This document shows, in pieces, positions 47,267 through 57,371 of a stretch of DNA of 64,000 bases. Made by a program: the position numbers and the translations under genes. Below the pieces are notes generated by a model. That model had not been told where the DNA came from, did not search any database, and saw nothing but the letters and a program-made list of their open reading frames with translations. The stretch's first letter is position 1. Every line of letters starts with the position of its first letter. The stretch is from Jeotgalibacillus salarius (GTDB lineage: Bacteria > Bacillota > Bacilli > Bacillales > Jeotgalibacillaceae), in the NCBI RefSeq assembly GCF_004405125.1, contig NZ_SORX01000005.1, forward strand, positions 62,001 to 126,000, written 5' to 3'.

Positions 47267-48979
47267 TTGAATAAAAAAGACATTATTAAATTACTAGAGA
47301 CAATTGCAGTTTACATGGAATTAAAAGGAGAAAACCCATTTAAGATCAGCGCGTTCAGGAAAGCTGCTCAGGCAGTTGAAACTGATCAGAGAAGTTTATC
47401 GCAGATTGATGATTTCACAGCTTTAAAAGGTGTAGGTAAAGGAACCGCAGCGGTCATTAAGGAATACGTTGACACGGGTGAGTCTGAAGTGCTCGACTCC
47501 CTGAAAAAAGAAGTGCCTGAAGGTTTGATTCCGTTATTGAAACTTCCGGGTCTCGGCGGTAAAAAGATTGCCCGGTTATATCAGGAGCTGGGAGTGCAGT
47601 CAATTGAAGATTTAAAAAAAGTCTGTGAAGAAGGCAAAGTGCAGGCATTATCCGGATTCGGTGCAAAAACTGAAGAAAAGATTCTCGCAGCAGTTGAAAA
47701 TGCAGGCAGCAGACCGGAACGTCTTCCGATTGCAACCGTATTGCCGATTGCAGAAGAAATTGATTTACTGCTCGGCGGGATAAAGGAAATTATTCGCTAC
47801 TCCAGGGCAGGCAGTCTGCGCAGAACATCAGAAACTGTAAAAGATCTTGATTTTATTGCATCTACTGATCAGCCTCAAGAGGTAAGGGAACAGATTTTAA
47901 AAGTTGAAGGATTAAAAGAAGTCATCTCAAATGGTGACACAAAAGTTTCAATTGTACTTGAGCGGGGAGTTGAAATATCTGTAGACATCAGGCTGATTGA
48001 AGATCAGGCGTTTCCTTCAACACTCCATCACTTTACAGGCTCTAAAGATCATAACGTAAGGCTGCGACAAATCGCTAAAGAGCGGGGTGAAAAGATTAGT
48101 GAGTATGGTGTGGAAAACATTGAAACCGGAGAAGTGAAAACGTTTGAAACAGAAAAAGACTTTTTCAGCTATTTTAATCTTGAATTTCTCTCACCTGAAC
48201 TTCGTGAAAACGGCAGAGAAATAGAGAGACATGAAGAGGCAGCGTCACTCATTACCTTAGAAGATATTAAAGGCGATCTGCACATGCACACAACATGGAG
48301 TGATGGTGCGTATTCTCTGGAGGAAATGATTGAAGCATGTATTGAAAAAGGATACGATTACATGGCCATCACAGACCATTCTGCCTATTTAAAAGTTGCG
48401 AATGGATTGTCTGCTGACCGCTTAAGAAAGCAAATGGTTGAGATTAAAGAATTGAATAAGAAGTATAGTGAGATTGAAGTGCTTGCAGGAATAGAAATGG
48501 ATATTCTGCCTGATGGTACACTTGATTATGATGATGATCTGCTGGCGGAACTCGATATAGTGATCGCTTCAATTCACTCATCATTTTCACAATCTCAGGA
48601 AAAAATCATGGCACGCCTTGAAACTGCGCTCCAAAATCCGCACGTAGACTTTATTGCGCATCCGACCGGGAGAATAGTGGGAGAACGCATAGGATATGAT
48701 CCGGACATGGACCAGCTGATTAAAAGAGCTGCAGAAACAAAAACCGGACTCGAACTGAATGCAAATTCATACAGATTTGATTTGAATCATGAACATATTG
48801 CCAAAGCGCAGGACATGGGTGTATCTGTCTTTATTAATACGGATGCACACGATAAAGCCCATTTGAACTTTATGGATCTCGGGGTGAAGGTCGGGCGAAA
48901 AGGATGGCTGAAAAAAGAATCAGTGATCAATGCCATGACTTTTGAAGGACTGTCCAAATTCTTAAAACGCCACGAGTAA
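47267..48979 (+). CDS. polX: Family X DNA polymerase/3'-5' exonuclease PolX
   Basis: A 570-residue repair polymerase. N-terminal helix-hairpin-helix motifs ([32 protein letters not shown]) precede the polymerase palm ([17 protein letters not shown] near 184, with the metal-binding Asp residues). The C-terminal PHP domain shows [19 protein letters not shown] near 337, ITDHSAYL near 368 and [10 protein letters not shown] near 525, supplying 3'-5' exonuclease activity. The start is TTG at 47267 with AAAGGAAG upstream. It is followed by mutSB after 13 bases. Confidence 0.95.
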   Translation: MNKKDIIKLLETIAVYMELKGENPFKISAFRKAAQAVETDQRSLSQIDDFTALKGVGKGTAAVIKEYVDTGESEVLDSLKKEVPEGLIPLLKLPGLGGKKIARLYQELGVQSIEDLKKVCEEGKVQALSGFGAKTEEKILAAVENAGSRPERLPIATVLPIAEEIDLLLGGIKEIIRYSRAGSLRRTSETVKDLDFIASTDQPQEVREQILKVEGLKEVISNGDTKVSIVLERGVEISVDIRLIEDQAFPSTLHHFTGSKDHNVRLRQIAKERGEKISEYGVENIETGEVKTFETEKDFFSYFNLEFLSPELRENGREIERHEEAASLITLEDIKGDLHMHTTWSDGAYSLEEMIEACIEKGYDYMAITDHSAYLKVANGLSADRLRKQMVEIKELNKKYSEIEVLAGIEMDILPDGTLDYDDDLLAELDIVIASIHSSFSQSQEKIMARLETALQNPHVDFIAHPTGRIVGERIGYDPDMDQLIKRAAETKTGLELNANSYRFDLNHEHIAKAQDMGVSVFINTDAHDKAHLNFMDLGVKVGRKGWLKKESVINAMTFEGLSKFLKRHE

Positions 48980-48992
48980 GGAGAGAAACCTG

Positions 48993-51347
48993 TTGAATAA
49001 ATCAATCAAAACACTTGAATTTAATAAAATAAAAAGTTTGGTGATGGAGCACGCTGCTTCATCACTTGGTTCAATGAGAATCGAAAAGCTGGCGCCTTCA
49101 TTCTCTTTAGAAGAAGTCTCAAGGCTTCAGGATGAAACGGATGAAGCAGCTACGATTCTCAGAGTAAAAGGTGGTATGCCACTCGGAGGGATCTTTGATA
49201 TCAGAGCTCATATCAAACGTTCACAAATTGGCGGAATGCTGAGCGCAGCTGAATTAATTCAGGTTGCAAGCACGATCAGAGCAGGGAAAAACATTAGAAA
49301 TTTTGTCGAAGATCTTCATGAAGAGCGCGAAATTTCCATTCCAATCATTACAGAAAAAAAAGAGATGCTCGCGATTCTGACGCCTTTGGAACATCAGATC
49401 TTTGATTCAATAGACGAAAGCGGAGAAGTGCTTGATTCAGCGAGCACTGAGTTGCGCGCCATCCGCCAGAGGATCAGAACGAGCGAAAGCAGAGTGAGAG
49501 AAAAACTGGAAAGTGCCATCCGTTCAAAAAACGCTGCAACGATGCTTTCAGATGCAGTCATCACAATCCGAAATGACCGTTATGTGATCCCGGTCAAACA
49601 GGAATACAGAAGCCACTACGGCGGGATTGTCCATGATCAGTCTTCATCAGGTCAAACGCTCTTTATTGAACCAGCTTCAATTGTACAATTCAACAATCAG
49701 CTGAGAGAGCAGCGTCTGAAGGAGCAGGAGGAAATCGAAAAAATTCTGATTGCCCTTTCACTTGAAGTGCAGCAGGAAGCAGACAGTCTGCTGTTGACCG
49801 TTAATATTCTTGCTGATTTGGATTTCATGTTCGCAAAAGCTAAATATGGCAGAACAATAAAAGCAACGAAACCTGAAGTCAATGATCAGGGGATTATAAA
49901 GCTTAATAAAGCCCGTCATCCACTTCTGACAATGGAAGAAGCAGTTGCAAATGATATTTATCTTGGTGAAGAATTTTCTACAATTGTCATTACTGGACCT
50001 AACACAGGTGGTAAAACAGTCACGCTGAAAACGATTGGACTATGTACGCTGATGGCACAGGCAGGACTTCCGTTACCCGTATTAGATGGATCAAAGATTG
50101 CTGTATTTCAGTCGATTCATGCTGATATCGGTGATGAACAGTCCATTGAGCAGAGCTTAAGTACTTTCTCTTCTCATATGGTCAATATCGTGGAAATTTT
50201 AAAACAGGCAGACAATGAAAGTTTAGTTTTATTTGATGAACTTGGTGCCGGTACTGATCCTCAGGAAGGTGCCGCGCTGGCAATTTCAATTTTAGACGAA
50301 GTACATGGTCTTGGCGCAAGAGTAGTTGCTACAACGCACTATCCGGAGTTAAAAGCATATGGATACAATCGGGACGGTGTGGTCAATGCAAGTGTTGAGT
50401 TTGATGTCGAGACACTCAGCCCGACTTACAGGTTATTGATCGGAGTACCCGGACGCAGTAATGCTTTTGATATTTCCAGACGTCTCGGTCTGAATGATCA
50501 TGTGATCGAACACGCTAAATCTTTTGTTGGCACAGACAGTAAAGCTGTAGAAGCCATGATTGCATCACTTGAAACGAGCAGAAGAAGCGCTGAAACTGAC
50601 TATGAGGAAGCGCATGAACTATTAAAAGATGCAGAAAAAATTCATCGCGATCTTCAAAAACAAATGGCTGAGTACTATGAGAAAAAAGAAGAGTTGGTCG
50701 AAAAGGCAAAAGCGAAAGCACAGGAGATCGTAGAAAAGTCAAAAACCGAAGCAGAAGAAGTGATGTCAGAGCTTCGTCAATTGAGGTTTGAAAAACAGGC
50801 AGATGTGAAAGAGCATGAACTCATTGATGCAAGAAAACGTCTTGATGACGCTGCTCCTAAAGCTTCTGCCAAGAAAAAGCAGGAAAAAGTGAAGTCAGAA
50901 AGAAAACTGCAGCCTGGTGATGAAGTGAATGTTCTGAGCTTTGGGCAAAAAGGTACGCTTATCAAAAAAACAGACGACAAAGAGTGGGCAGTTCAAATGG
51001 GTATTTTGAAAATGAAAGTAAATGAATCTGACCTTGAGTTTATTAAAGGTGAGAAAAAACCTGATCCTAAACCGCTGGCAACAGTGAAAGGAAAAGACTT
51101 TCATGTCAGTCTGGAACTTGACCTGCGGGGTGAACGTTTCGAAAATGCAATCATGAGAGTGGATAAATATATTGATGACGCGCTCCTTGCGGGATATCCG
51201 CGCGTGTCCATTATTCATGGTAAAGGCACCGGTGCTCTCCGTTCAGGTGTGCAGGAAAAACTGAAAAACCATCGTTCGGTTAAAAAAGTACGTCTGGGTG
51301 AAGACGGTGAAGGTGGCAGCGGTGTGACCGTTGTTGAGTTTAAATAA
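48993..51347 (+). CDS. mutSB: Endonuclease MutS2
   Basis: A 784-residue MutS-like ATPase without the mismatch-binding domain. The ATPase has Walker A GPNTGGKT (335-342) and Walker [15 protein letters not shown] (about 410-423). A long coiled coil (about 520-640) precedes a KOW-like region ([16 protein letters not shown]) and the C-terminal Smr nuclease domain ([30 protein letters not shown]). In B. subtilis MutS2 acts on collided ribosomes and in recombination. The start is TTG 48993 preceded by AAGGAGAGAAACC. yshE overlaps its end. Confidence 0.95.
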   Translation: MNKSIKTLEFNKIKSLVMEHAASSLGSMRIEKLAPSFSLEEVSRLQDETDEAATILRVKGGMPLGGIFDIRAHIKRSQIGGMLSAAELIQVASTIRAGKNIRNFVEDLHEEREISIPIITEKKEMLAILTPLEHQIFDSIDESGEVLDSASTELRAIRQRIRTSESRVREKLESAIRSKNAATMLSDAVITIRNDRYVIPVKQEYRSHYGGIVHDQSSSGQTLFIEPASIVQFNNQLREQRLKEQEEIEKILIALSLEVQQEADSLLLTVNILADLDFMFAKAKYGRTIKATKPEVNDQGIIKLNKARHPLLTMEEAVANDIYLGEEFSTIVITGPNTGGKTVTLKTIGLCTLMAQAGLPLPVLDGSKIAVFQSIHADIGDEQSIEQSLSTFSSHMVNIVEILKQADNESLVLFDELGAGTDPQEGAALAISILDEVHGLGARVVATTHYPELKAYGYNRDGVVNASVEFDVETLSPTYRLLIGVPGRSNAFDISRRLGLNDHVIEHAKSFVGTDSKAVEAMIASLETSRRSAETDYEEAHELLKDAEKIHRDLQKQMAEYYEKKEELVEKAKAKAQEIVEKSKTEAEEVMSELRQLRFEKQADVKEHELIDARKRLDDAAPKASAKKKQEKVKSERKLQPGDEVNVLSFGQKGTLIKKTDDKEWAVQMGILKMKVNESDLEFIKGEKKPDPKPLATVKGKDFHVSLELDLRGERFENAIMRVDKYIDDALLAGYPRVSIIHGKGTGALRSGVQEKLKNHRSVKKVRLGEDGEGGSGVTVVEFK

Positions 51348-51367
51348 TGGGACAGAAGGTGAGCGGC

Positions 51368-51775
51368 ATGGAAGGATTCTGGCAGCACCCTCTGATCGAA
51401 ACCGCAGGCTATTTCAGTGTTGTTGTTGTCTGTATGATCGTTTTCTTATCAATTTTTGAACTAGTAACAAAGTACAAGAATTGGGAAGAAATTAAGAACG
51501 GTAACATCTCCGTTGCCATGGCAACTGGAGGAAAGGTATTCGGAATCGCAAATATATTCCGCAGTTCAATCAGCCAGCATGATACCCTTTTAACAATGAT
51601 GGGCTGGGGATTGTATGGATTTATTTTATTGTTATTCGCTTACTTCGTTTTTGAATTTCTGACACCAGGCTTTAAAGTCGATGAAGAAATTAAAGCCGAC
51701 AATAGAGCAGTAGGGTTAATTTCAATGCTCATTTCAATCGGGTTGTCATATGTGATTGGCGCAAGTATAAACTAG
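51368..51775 (+). CDS. yshE: DUF350 membrane protein YshE
   Basis: A 135-residue membrane protein with four helices (about 13-33, 47-68, 75-98, 110-133). The conserved ELVTKYKNWEEIKNGNISVAMATGGKVFGIANIFR segment and DNRAVGLISMLISIGLSYVIGASI identify the DUF350 family; function unknown. I choose the ATG at 51368 because AAGGTGAG lies about 5 bases upstream and the length agrees with the family. A longer frame from the ATG at 51347 is possible. It is the last recognised gene of the zapA-to-mutSB cluster. Confidence 0.85.
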   Translation: MEGFWQHPLIETAGYFSVVVVCMIVFLSIFELVTKYKNWEEIKNGNISVAMATGGKVFGIANIFRSSISQHDTLLTMMGWGLYGFILLLFAYFVFEFLTPGFKVDEEIKADNRAVGLISMLISIGLSYVIGASIN

Positions 51776-51788
51776 AGGAGAACGTAAA

Positions 51789-51869
51789 ATGGAGAATTTA
51801 ATTAAAATACTCATCGTCTGTTGTGCAGTATTTATGGTGATTGGAATTGTTTATTTAGTTACACTGTAA
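51789..51869 (+). CDS. 26-residue single-helix membrane peptide
   Basis: ATG at 51789 opens a 27-codon frame ending in TAA at 51867-51869. AGAGGAG at 51774-51780 is 8 bases upstream, an excellent ribosome-binding site, and the gene begins 13 bases after the yshE stop. The peptide (MENLIKILIVCCAVFMVIGI then VYLVTL) is almost entirely one hydrophobic helix with two adjacent cysteines and a single lysine, so it should insert in the membrane. I recognise no family. Position suggests cotranscription with yshE. The frame ends just before repeat copy 8. Confidence 0.6.
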   Translation: MENLIKILIVCCAVFMVIGIVYLVTL

Positions 51870-51881
51870 TCAAATATAAAA

Positions 51882-52007
51882 CCGCTGTTGATTTCCGTGG
51901 GGGAACTCCGCTTTCCGCACCAGTCCTGACGAACCTCGTCGCTTCGCGTATGTCCTGTCTCTCCTTACTGGTGCAGGAGTCTCAGTTCTCCACTCTAATC
52001 TGCAGCT
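51882..52007 (-). repeat. Structured intergenic repeat, copy 8
   Basis: Minus-strand, divergent copy. Terminal GCTGTTGATT (51883-51892) pairs with AATCTGCAGC (51997-52006) at 9 of 10 positions including one wobble. CACCAGT and ACTGGTG pair inside. It lies back to back with copy 9, 58 bases away in opposite orientation. Confidence 0.8.
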
Positions 52008-52065
52008 CAGTAAAGTAACTACCAATTATTTATTAGTTAGTAAATAGCAATGTTGATTTTGCACA

Positions 52066-52195
52066 GCTGTGATTGGAGCGTAAGGCGGCGACTCCAGCAT
52101 GAACGACGGACAGGTGAGACCCCACAGGCGCTTGCGCCGAGGAGGCTCACCGCCGTCCATGCGGAAAGCGTCCGCCTGAAGCGGAAATCACCAGC
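52066..52195 (+). repeat. Structured intergenic repeat, copy 9
   Basis: Well preserved. Arms are GCATG/CATGC (52097, 52158), GACGG/CCGTC (52105, 52153) and GGTGAG/CTCACC (52113, 52146), with an apical GGCGC-TT-GCGCC hairpin at 52127-52138. The terminal stem is TGATT/AATCA with GCT/AGC outside. Confidence 0.9.
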
Positions 52196-52252
52196 CAACA
52201 TCAATGGAGTATTAATAAAAAGGCACTCTGTGTCTTTTTTCTCATAATAAAA

Positions 52253-52281
52253 TTGTAACCGTTTTCTTTTTAGCTTATAAT
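52253..52281 (+). promoter_or_regulatory. lcfA promoter overlapped by a CcpA cre site
   Basis: TTGTAA (52253-52258) and TATAAT (52276-52281) are separated by 17 bases. TGTAACCGTTTTCT at 52254-52267 matches the cre consensus TGWAANCGNTNWCA at 13 of 14 positions and covers the -35, so CcpA would block the promoter on preferred sugars. The B. subtilis lcfA operon is known to be CcpA-repressed. Confidence 0.7.
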
Positions 52282-52336
52282 GGAATCAGAAATGAGAATT
52301 TTCTAATTATTTTACTAATAAGAAGGAGGTTTTACA

Positions 52337-54031
52337 ATGACATCACAGCCTTGGCTGAAGCTTTACCCCGATTCAATTCCTACACACCTGGAATATGAGC
52401 CGAAACCCGTCCATGCGTACTTAACCGAAGCGGCACAAAAGTACCCGGAAAAAATTGCAGTACATTTTATGGGGAAAGAGTTCACATTTAAAGAAATGTA
52501 TGAATCATCACTCAAAATGGCGAAGTATTTACAGGATATTGGTATCCAAAAAGGTGATCGTGTAGCAATTATGCTTCCGAACATGCCTGCTTCCGTTATT
52601 GCGTATTATGGAATTTTATATGCAGGTGGCGTAGTCGTGCAGACAAACCCGCTCTATACAGAACGGGAACTTGAATATCAGATGAAAGATTCCGGAGCAA
52701 AAGCAATTATTTCGATGGATATTTTATTTCCACGTATTTCTAAAGTTTTTAATGATACTGATCTGGAACACATTATTATTTCAGCAATTAAAGATTTTCT
52801 ACCTTTCCCAAAAAATTTAATCTACCCATTTATTCAGAAAAAGCAATACGGTATCACAGTGAAGGTAGAGCATTCAGGAAGCAATCACCTGCTGACTGAA
52901 ATTTTGAAAACGGCGACACCGGATCCGAATATACCGCCGCTGGATTTTGAGGAAGATATTGCGATTTTACAATATACAGGTGGTACAACAGGTTTTCCTA
53001 AAGGTGTAATGCTGACACACAAAAACCTGATCGCTAATGCATCAATGTGTGACGCATGGCTGTATAAAAACAAAAAAGGTGAAGAAAGCATTTTAGGGAT
53101 CTTACCATTTTTCCACGTTTATGGAATGACCACTGTGATGATTCTTTCTATTATGCAGGGTTATAAAATGATTCTGCTTCCAAAGTTTGATGTGGAAACA
53201 GCATTGAAGACAATACACAAACAAAAGCCGACAATATTCCCGGGAGCACCAACCATTTACATTGGGATCTTAAATCACCCTGATCTCAAGAAATATGACC
53301 TCACTTCTGTTGAATCATGCCTTAGCGGATCAGCACCGCTACCGGTTGAAGTTCAGGAAGAGTTTGAAAAAGTAACCGGAGGTAAATTGGTAGAAGGGTA
53401 TGGACTGACAGAATCTTCACCCGTCACGCACTCGAACTTTATATGGGATGCAAAGCGTATAAAAGGAAGCGTTGGTGTACCGTGGCCGGATACTGAGTCG
53501 AAGATTATTTCAATGGAAACCGGTGAAGAACTTCCTGCTGGAGAAGTTGGAGAAATTATTGTGAAAGGTCCTCAGGTAATGAAAGGTTACTGGCACCAGC
53601 CTGAAGAAACATCAGCAATTCTTCGTGACGGATGGCTTTACACTGGCGATCTGGGTTATATGGACGAAGAAGGTTACTTCTATGTTGTGGATCGTAAGAA
53701 AGATATGATTATCGCTGGCGGTTTTAACATCTATCCACGTGAGATTGAAGAAGTGATGTATGAACACCCTGCTATTCAGGAAGTAGTAGCTGTTGGAGTG
53801 CCCGATGCATACCGTGGGGAAACAGTTAAACTCTTTGTCGTATTAAAACAAAATCACCAGGCGACTGAAGAAGAATTAGATGAATTTGCTAGAAAACATA
53901 TGGCTTCTTATAAAGTACCAAGAATCTACGAATTCCGGGAAGAGCTGCCTAAAACAGCTGTTGGTAAAATTCTGAGAAGAAAATTAGTTGAAGAAGAAAG
54001 AGAAAAGCAGCAGCAAAAACATTCTTCTTAG
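52337..54031 (+). CDS. lcfA: Long-chain fatty acid-CoA ligase
   Basis: A 564-residue adenylate-forming enzyme that activates fatty acids for beta-oxidation. The AMP-binding P-loop is YTGGTTGFPKG (about 214-224), the A4/A5 region shows EGYGLTESSPVTH (about 355), the hinge WLYTGDLGYMDEEGYFYVVDRKKD is near 433, and the C-terminal catalytic lysine lies in PKTAVGKILRRKL near residue 545. AAGAAGGAGGTTTTACA precedes the ATG. It leads the lcfA-fadR-fadB-etfB-etfA cluster. Confidence 0.95.
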   Translation: MTSQPWLKLYPDSIPTHLEYEPKPVHAYLTEAAQKYPEKIAVHFMGKEFTFKEMYESSLKMAKYLQDIGIQKGDRVAIMLPNMPASVIAYYGILYAGGVVVQTNPLYTERELEYQMKDSGAKAIISMDILFPRISKVFNDTDLEHIIISAIKDFLPFPKNLIYPFIQKKQYGITVKVEHSGSNHLLTEILKTATPDPNIPPLDFEEDIAILQYTGGTTGFPKGVMLTHKNLIANASMCDAWLYKNKKGEESILGILPFFHVYGMTTVMILSIMQGYKMILLPKFDVETALKTIHKQKPTIFPGAPTIYIGILNHPDLKKYDLTSVESCLSGSAPLPVEVQEEFEKVTGGKLVEGYGLTESSPVTHSNFIWDAKRIKGSVGVPWPDTESKIISMETGEELPAGEVGEIIVKGPQVMKGYWHQPEETSAILRDGWLYTGDLGYMDEEGYFYVVDRKKDMIIAGGFNIYPREIEEVMYEHPAIQEVVAVGVPDAYRGETVKLFVVLKQNHQATEEELDEFARKHMASYKVPRIYEFREELPKTAVGKILRRKLVEEEREKQQQKHSS

Positions 54032-54045
54032 ATAAATGATTATTC

Positions 54046-54074
54046 TTGACGAATAGAGGTTTTCTTAGTAAGAT
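54046..54074 (+). promoter_or_regulatory. Internal promoter of fadR-fadB-etfBA
   Basis: TTGACG (54046-54051) and TAAGAT (54069-54074) are separated by 17 bases, in the 110-base gap after lcfA. The predicted transcript start falls on the FadR box. Confidence 0.6.
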
Positions 54075-54080
54075 GAAAAT

Positions 54081-54100
54081 ATGAATGAATAGTCATTCAT
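54081..54100. promoter_or_regulatory. FadR operator
   Basis: ATGAATGAATAGTCATTCAT is a near-perfect palindrome. It fits the B. subtilis FadR box TGAATGAMTANTCATTCA at every position (consensus from memory). It covers the predicted start of transcription, so FadR should repress its own operon until long-chain acyl-CoA appears. Confidence 0.88.
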
Positions 54101-54141
54101 ATTTTCGTCTTTTTTATATGTGATTGAAGGGTGATGACCAG

Positions 54142-54723
54142 ATGAAGAAAGATAAACCAAAATATAAATTAATTATTGATGCAGCCGTAGTGGTCATTGC
54201 TGAAAACGGCTACCATCATGCACAAGTTTCAAAGATTGCTAAACAGGCTGGTGTAGCAGACGGCACGATTTATTTATACTTTAAGAATAAAGAAGACATA
54301 CTGATTTCTCTTTTTGAAGAAAAAATGGGGCAGTTTGTTCAAAAAATCAGAAGAAAAATGGATGATACTGAAGATGCAGTTGACCAATTGAAAGTACTTG
54401 TTGAAAGTCACTTTCAAATGCTTTCTGATGATCACCATCTTGCTATTGTAACACAGCTTGAGCTGAGGCAATCCAATAAGGATATCAGAATGAAAATTAA
54501 TAAAGTGCTGAAAGAATATCTGGTGCTGGTCGATGACGTACTTCAGAATGGTGTTGATACTGGCGTTTTATCTGAGGATCTGGATATACGATTGGCAAGG
54601 CAGATGGTATTTGGTACGATTGATGAGGTGGCAACGACCTGGGTGATTAATGATCAGAAGTATTCAATCACTGAACTGTCGCCAGGGATACATAGGCTTT
54701 TAGTTAAGGGATTATGTAAATGA
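54142..54723 (+). CDS. fadR: TetR-family fatty acid degradation repressor FadR
   Basis: A 193-residue TetR-type regulator. The helix-turn-helix is IIDAAVVVIAENGYHHAQVS followed by KIAKQAGVADGTIYLYFKNK (about 9-48). The C-terminal domain binds long-chain acyl-CoA, which releases DNA. It is very similar to B. subtilis FadR (YsiA). I start at the ATG at 54142 with AAGGGTG upstream; the in-frame TTG at 54124 gives an unneeded extension. It precedes fadB by 15 bases. Confidence 0.95.
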   Translation: MKKDKPKYKLIIDAAVVVIAENGYHHAQVSKIAKQAGVADGTIYLYFKNKEDILISLFEEKMGQFVQKIRRKMDDTEDAVDQLKVLVESHFQMLSDDHHLAIVTQLELRQSNKDIRMKINKVLKEYLVLVDDVLQNGVDTGVLSEDLDIRLARQMVFGTIDEVATTWVINDQKYSITELSPGIHRLLVKGLCK

Positions 54724-54738
54724 AGGAGAGATCATTAA

Positions 54739-55512
54739 ATGAGCTTCTTGAAATGGGAGAATGATCAGTACATCTCTACTGCAGTCATCAACCGGCCGCC
54801 GGCTAACGCACTTGCCAGCGATTTGATTAATGAAGTTGACGGCTGGCTTGATGCTGTTGAGCATGATGACAATGTTCGTGTATTGCTGATTCACGGAGAA
54901 GGACGTTTCTTTTCAGCAGGCGCGGATATTAAAGAATTTACTCAGATTGATTCGGGAGCAGCGTTCTCAAAACTGGCTGAGAGAGGCCAAAAAGTATTCG
55001 AAAGAATGGAAGCGTTCTCAAAGCCAATCATTGCCTCTATTCACGGAGCTGCACTAGGTGGCGGACTGGAGCTCGCGATGGGTTGCCACATTCGTTATGT
55101 GAGCGAAACAGCTAAGCTTGGACTTCCTGAGCTTCAGCTTGGACTGGTACCGGGATTTGCCGGTTCACAGCGCCTTCCGCGTTTCGTTGGATTTGCGAAG
55201 GCAGCAGAAATGCTGCTATCCAGTGATCCAATCACCGGAGAAGAAGCAGTTCAATGGGGGCTGGCGAATAAAGCTTTTCCGGAGGATGAAGTGTTAGAAA
55301 AATCGAAAGCGCTTGCATCTAAGCTTGCCGGAAAAAGTCCGGTTTCAGTAAAAGCAGCTTTAGATTTGCTTCAATATTCTAAGACAGCTGATTTTCATGA
55401 AGGTGTAGCAAAAGAAGCTGAGATTTTCGGAGAAGTTTTTGTTTCTGAAGATGCAAAAGAAGGTATCAAGGCATTTATTGACAAAAGAAAGCCTGAATTT
55501 AAAGGACGTTAA
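54739..55512 (+). CDS. fadB: Enoyl-CoA hydratase FadB
   Basis: A 257-residue crotonase-fold protein that hydrates trans-2-enoyl-CoA in beta-oxidation. The oxyanion-hole segments are FFSAGADIKEF (about 55-65) and IHGAALGGGLELAMGC (about 99-114). Glutamates expected for catalysis fall in LPELQLGLVPGFAGSQRLPR near residue 133. This is the small B. subtilis-type FadB, not the E. coli multifunctional protein. AAGGAGAGATCATTAA precedes the ATG. Confidence 0.92.
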   Translation: MSFLKWENDQYISTAVINRPPANALASDLINEVDGWLDAVEHDDNVRVLLIHGEGRFFSAGADIKEFTQIDSGAAFSKLAERGQKVFERMEAFSKPIIASIHGAALGGGLELAMGCHIRYVSETAKLGLPELQLGLVPGFAGSQRLPRFVGFAKAAEMLLSSDPITGEEAVQWGLANKAFPEDEVLEKSKALASKLAGKSPVSVKAALDLLQYSKTADFHEGVAKEAEIFGEVFVSEDAKEGIKAFIDKRKPEFKGR

Positions 55513-55539
55513 TTATATTATTACCAGGAGGGAACATAC

Positions 55540-56313
55540 ATGAACATTTACGTGCTAATGAAAAGAACTTTTGACACTGAGGAAAGAATCTCTGTCCAAG
55601 GCGGAAAAATCGCTGAAGACGGTGCAGAATTCATTATCAACCCTTACGATGAGTATGCAATAGAAGAGGCAATCCAGTTAAAGGATGCTCACGGCGGAGA
55701 AGTTACAGTCATTTCTGTTGGAGATGAAGAAACTGAAAAGCAGCTTCGAACTGCGCTTGCAATGGGAGCTGACAAAGCAGTTTTAATTAACATTGAAGAC
55801 GACGTTGATATGACAGACGAATTTTCGATTGCGAAAATTTTATCTGAATACCTGAAAGATAAAGAAGCAGATTTAATTATTGGTGGAAATGTCGCGATCG
55901 ATGGCGGTTCAGGGCAAGTAGCACCACGTGTTGCAGATTACCTGAACATTCCTTATGTAACTACAATTACAAGCATCAAAATAGATGGTGAAAAAGTAGA
56001 AATCGTGCGTGATGTAGAAGGGGATTCAGAAACAATTGAAACGTCACTGCCACTTCTTGTTACTGCTCAGCAGGGACTGAATGATCCACGATACCCATCA
56101 CTTCCAGGAATTATGAAAGCAAAGAAAAAGCCGCTTGATGAAATTGAGCTCGACGATCTTGACTTAGAAGAAGACGATGTAGAACCAAAAACGGAAACTG
56201 TTGAAATTTATCTTCCGCCGGCAAAAGAGGCTGGACGCATTCTTGAAGGTGAAGTTGACGACCAGGTAAAAGAACTGGTTCAATTACTTCGCACTGAAGC
56301 AAAAGTAGTCTAA
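55540..56313 (+). CDS. etfB: Electron transfer flavoprotein beta subunit
   Basis: A 257-residue subunit that binds AMP and, with EtfA, carries electrons from acyl-CoA dehydrogenase to the respiratory chain. It shows the family signature region VAPRVADYLNIPYVTTITSI (about 128-147) and the early VTVISVGDEETEKQLRTALAMGADKAVLI. CAGGAGGGAACATAC precedes the ATG. etfA follows after 34 bases. Confidence 0.95.
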   Translation: MNIYVLMKRTFDTEERISVQGGKIAEDGAEFIINPYDEYAIEEAIQLKDAHGGEVTVISVGDEETEKQLRTALAMGADKAVLINIEDDVDMTDEFSIAKILSEYLKDKEADLIIGGNVAIDGGSGQVAPRVADYLNIPYVTTITSIKIDGEKVEIVRDVEGDSETIETSLPLLVTAQQGLNDPRYPSLPGIMKAKKKPLDEIELDDLDLEEDDVEPKTETVEIYLPPAKEAGRILEGEVDDQVKELVQLLRTEAKVV

Positions 56314-56347
56314 TCGATATCAACTAATTATTCAGGAGGTTTAACTG

Positions 56348-57322
56348 ATGAGCAAAAAAGTACTTGTATTAGCAGAAACTAGAGAAGGTTCATTAAGAAA
56401 CGTATCATTTGAAGCGATTGCAGCTGGTAAGACAATTGCTGACGGTGGTGAAGTAATCAGCGTATTGATCGGACATGGAATTGCTGAAGTTGCACAGGAA
56501 TTAGTGGCATATGGTGCTGACCGTGTGATTACTGTTGAAGATGCGAAACTCGAGCAGTATTCTTCGGATGGCTTCTCGCAGGCTCTACTTGCTGTCATTG
56601 AGCAGGAAAATCCTGAAGGCATTGTAATGGGTCACACAGCACTTGGTAAAGATCTTTCGCCTAAACTTGCCAGCAGATTAAACAGCGGTCTTGTGTCAGA
56701 CGTAACAGCAATTGAAGCTGACGGAGATTCACCAAAATTCATCCGCCCGATTTACAGTGGAAAAGCTTTCGAGAAAAAAGTAATTAAAGACGGACTAACT
56801 TTCATTACGATTCGCCCTAACAATATCCCGGCACTTGAGAAGGAAGATGGCCGTTCAGGTGATGTCTCTTCTGTAAGCGTTGACATTACTGACCTTCGTA
56901 CAATTATTAAAGAAGTAGTAAGAAAAGCGACTGACGGTGTTGATCTGTCGGAAGCAAAAGTAATTGTTGCGGGTGGACGCGGCGTGAAGAGTGAAGACGG
57001 ATTTGAACCTCTTAAAGAGTTAGCAGACCTTCTTGGCGGAGCAGTAGGAGCTTCCCGTGGAGCGTGTGACGCTGATTATTGTGATTACTCACTCCAAATC
57101 GGTCAGACTGGTAAAGTCGTAACACCTGATCTCTACATTGCATGCGGAATCTCAGGCGCAATCCAGCACATGGCTGGGATGTCGAACTCTAAAGTAATTG
57201 TAGCGATCAATAAAGATCCGGAAGCAAATATTTTTAAAGTAGCTGACTACGGAATTGTGGGAGACCTGTTTGACGTACTACCATTACTAATCGAAGAGTT
57301 CAAAAAAGTTAAGGTATCATAA
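56348..57322 (+). CDS. etfA: Electron transfer flavoprotein alpha subunit
   Basis: A 324-residue FAD-binding subunit. The C-terminal FAD domain contains VAGGRGVKSEDGFEPLKELADLLGGAVGASRG (about 203-234) and the signature LYIACGISGAIQHMAGMSNSKVIVAINKDPEANIF (about 264-298). CAGGAGGTTTAACTG precedes the ATG. It ends the fatty acid oxidation cluster. The only terminator I see is 180 bases downstream, beyond repeat copy 10. Confidence 0.95.
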   Translation: MSKKVLVLAETREGSLRNVSFEAIAAGKTIADGGEVISVLIGHGIAEVAQELVAYGADRVITVEDAKLEQYSSDGFSQALLAVIEQENPEGIVMGHTALGKDLSPKLASRLNSGLVSDVTAIEADGDSPKFIRPIYSGKAFEKKVIKDGLTFITIRPNNIPALEKEDGRSGDVSSVSVDITDLRTIIKEVVRKATDGVDLSEAKVIVAGGRGVKSEDGFEPLKELADLLGGAVGASRGACDADYCDYSLQIGQTGKVVTPDLYIACGISGAIQHMAGMSNSKVIVAINKDPEANIFKVADYGIVGDLFDVLPLLIEEFKKVKVS

Positions 57323-57371
57323 TTTGGTGTAAATTAGGTTAAAATATATCATAAAATTTAGAGTGAAATAT

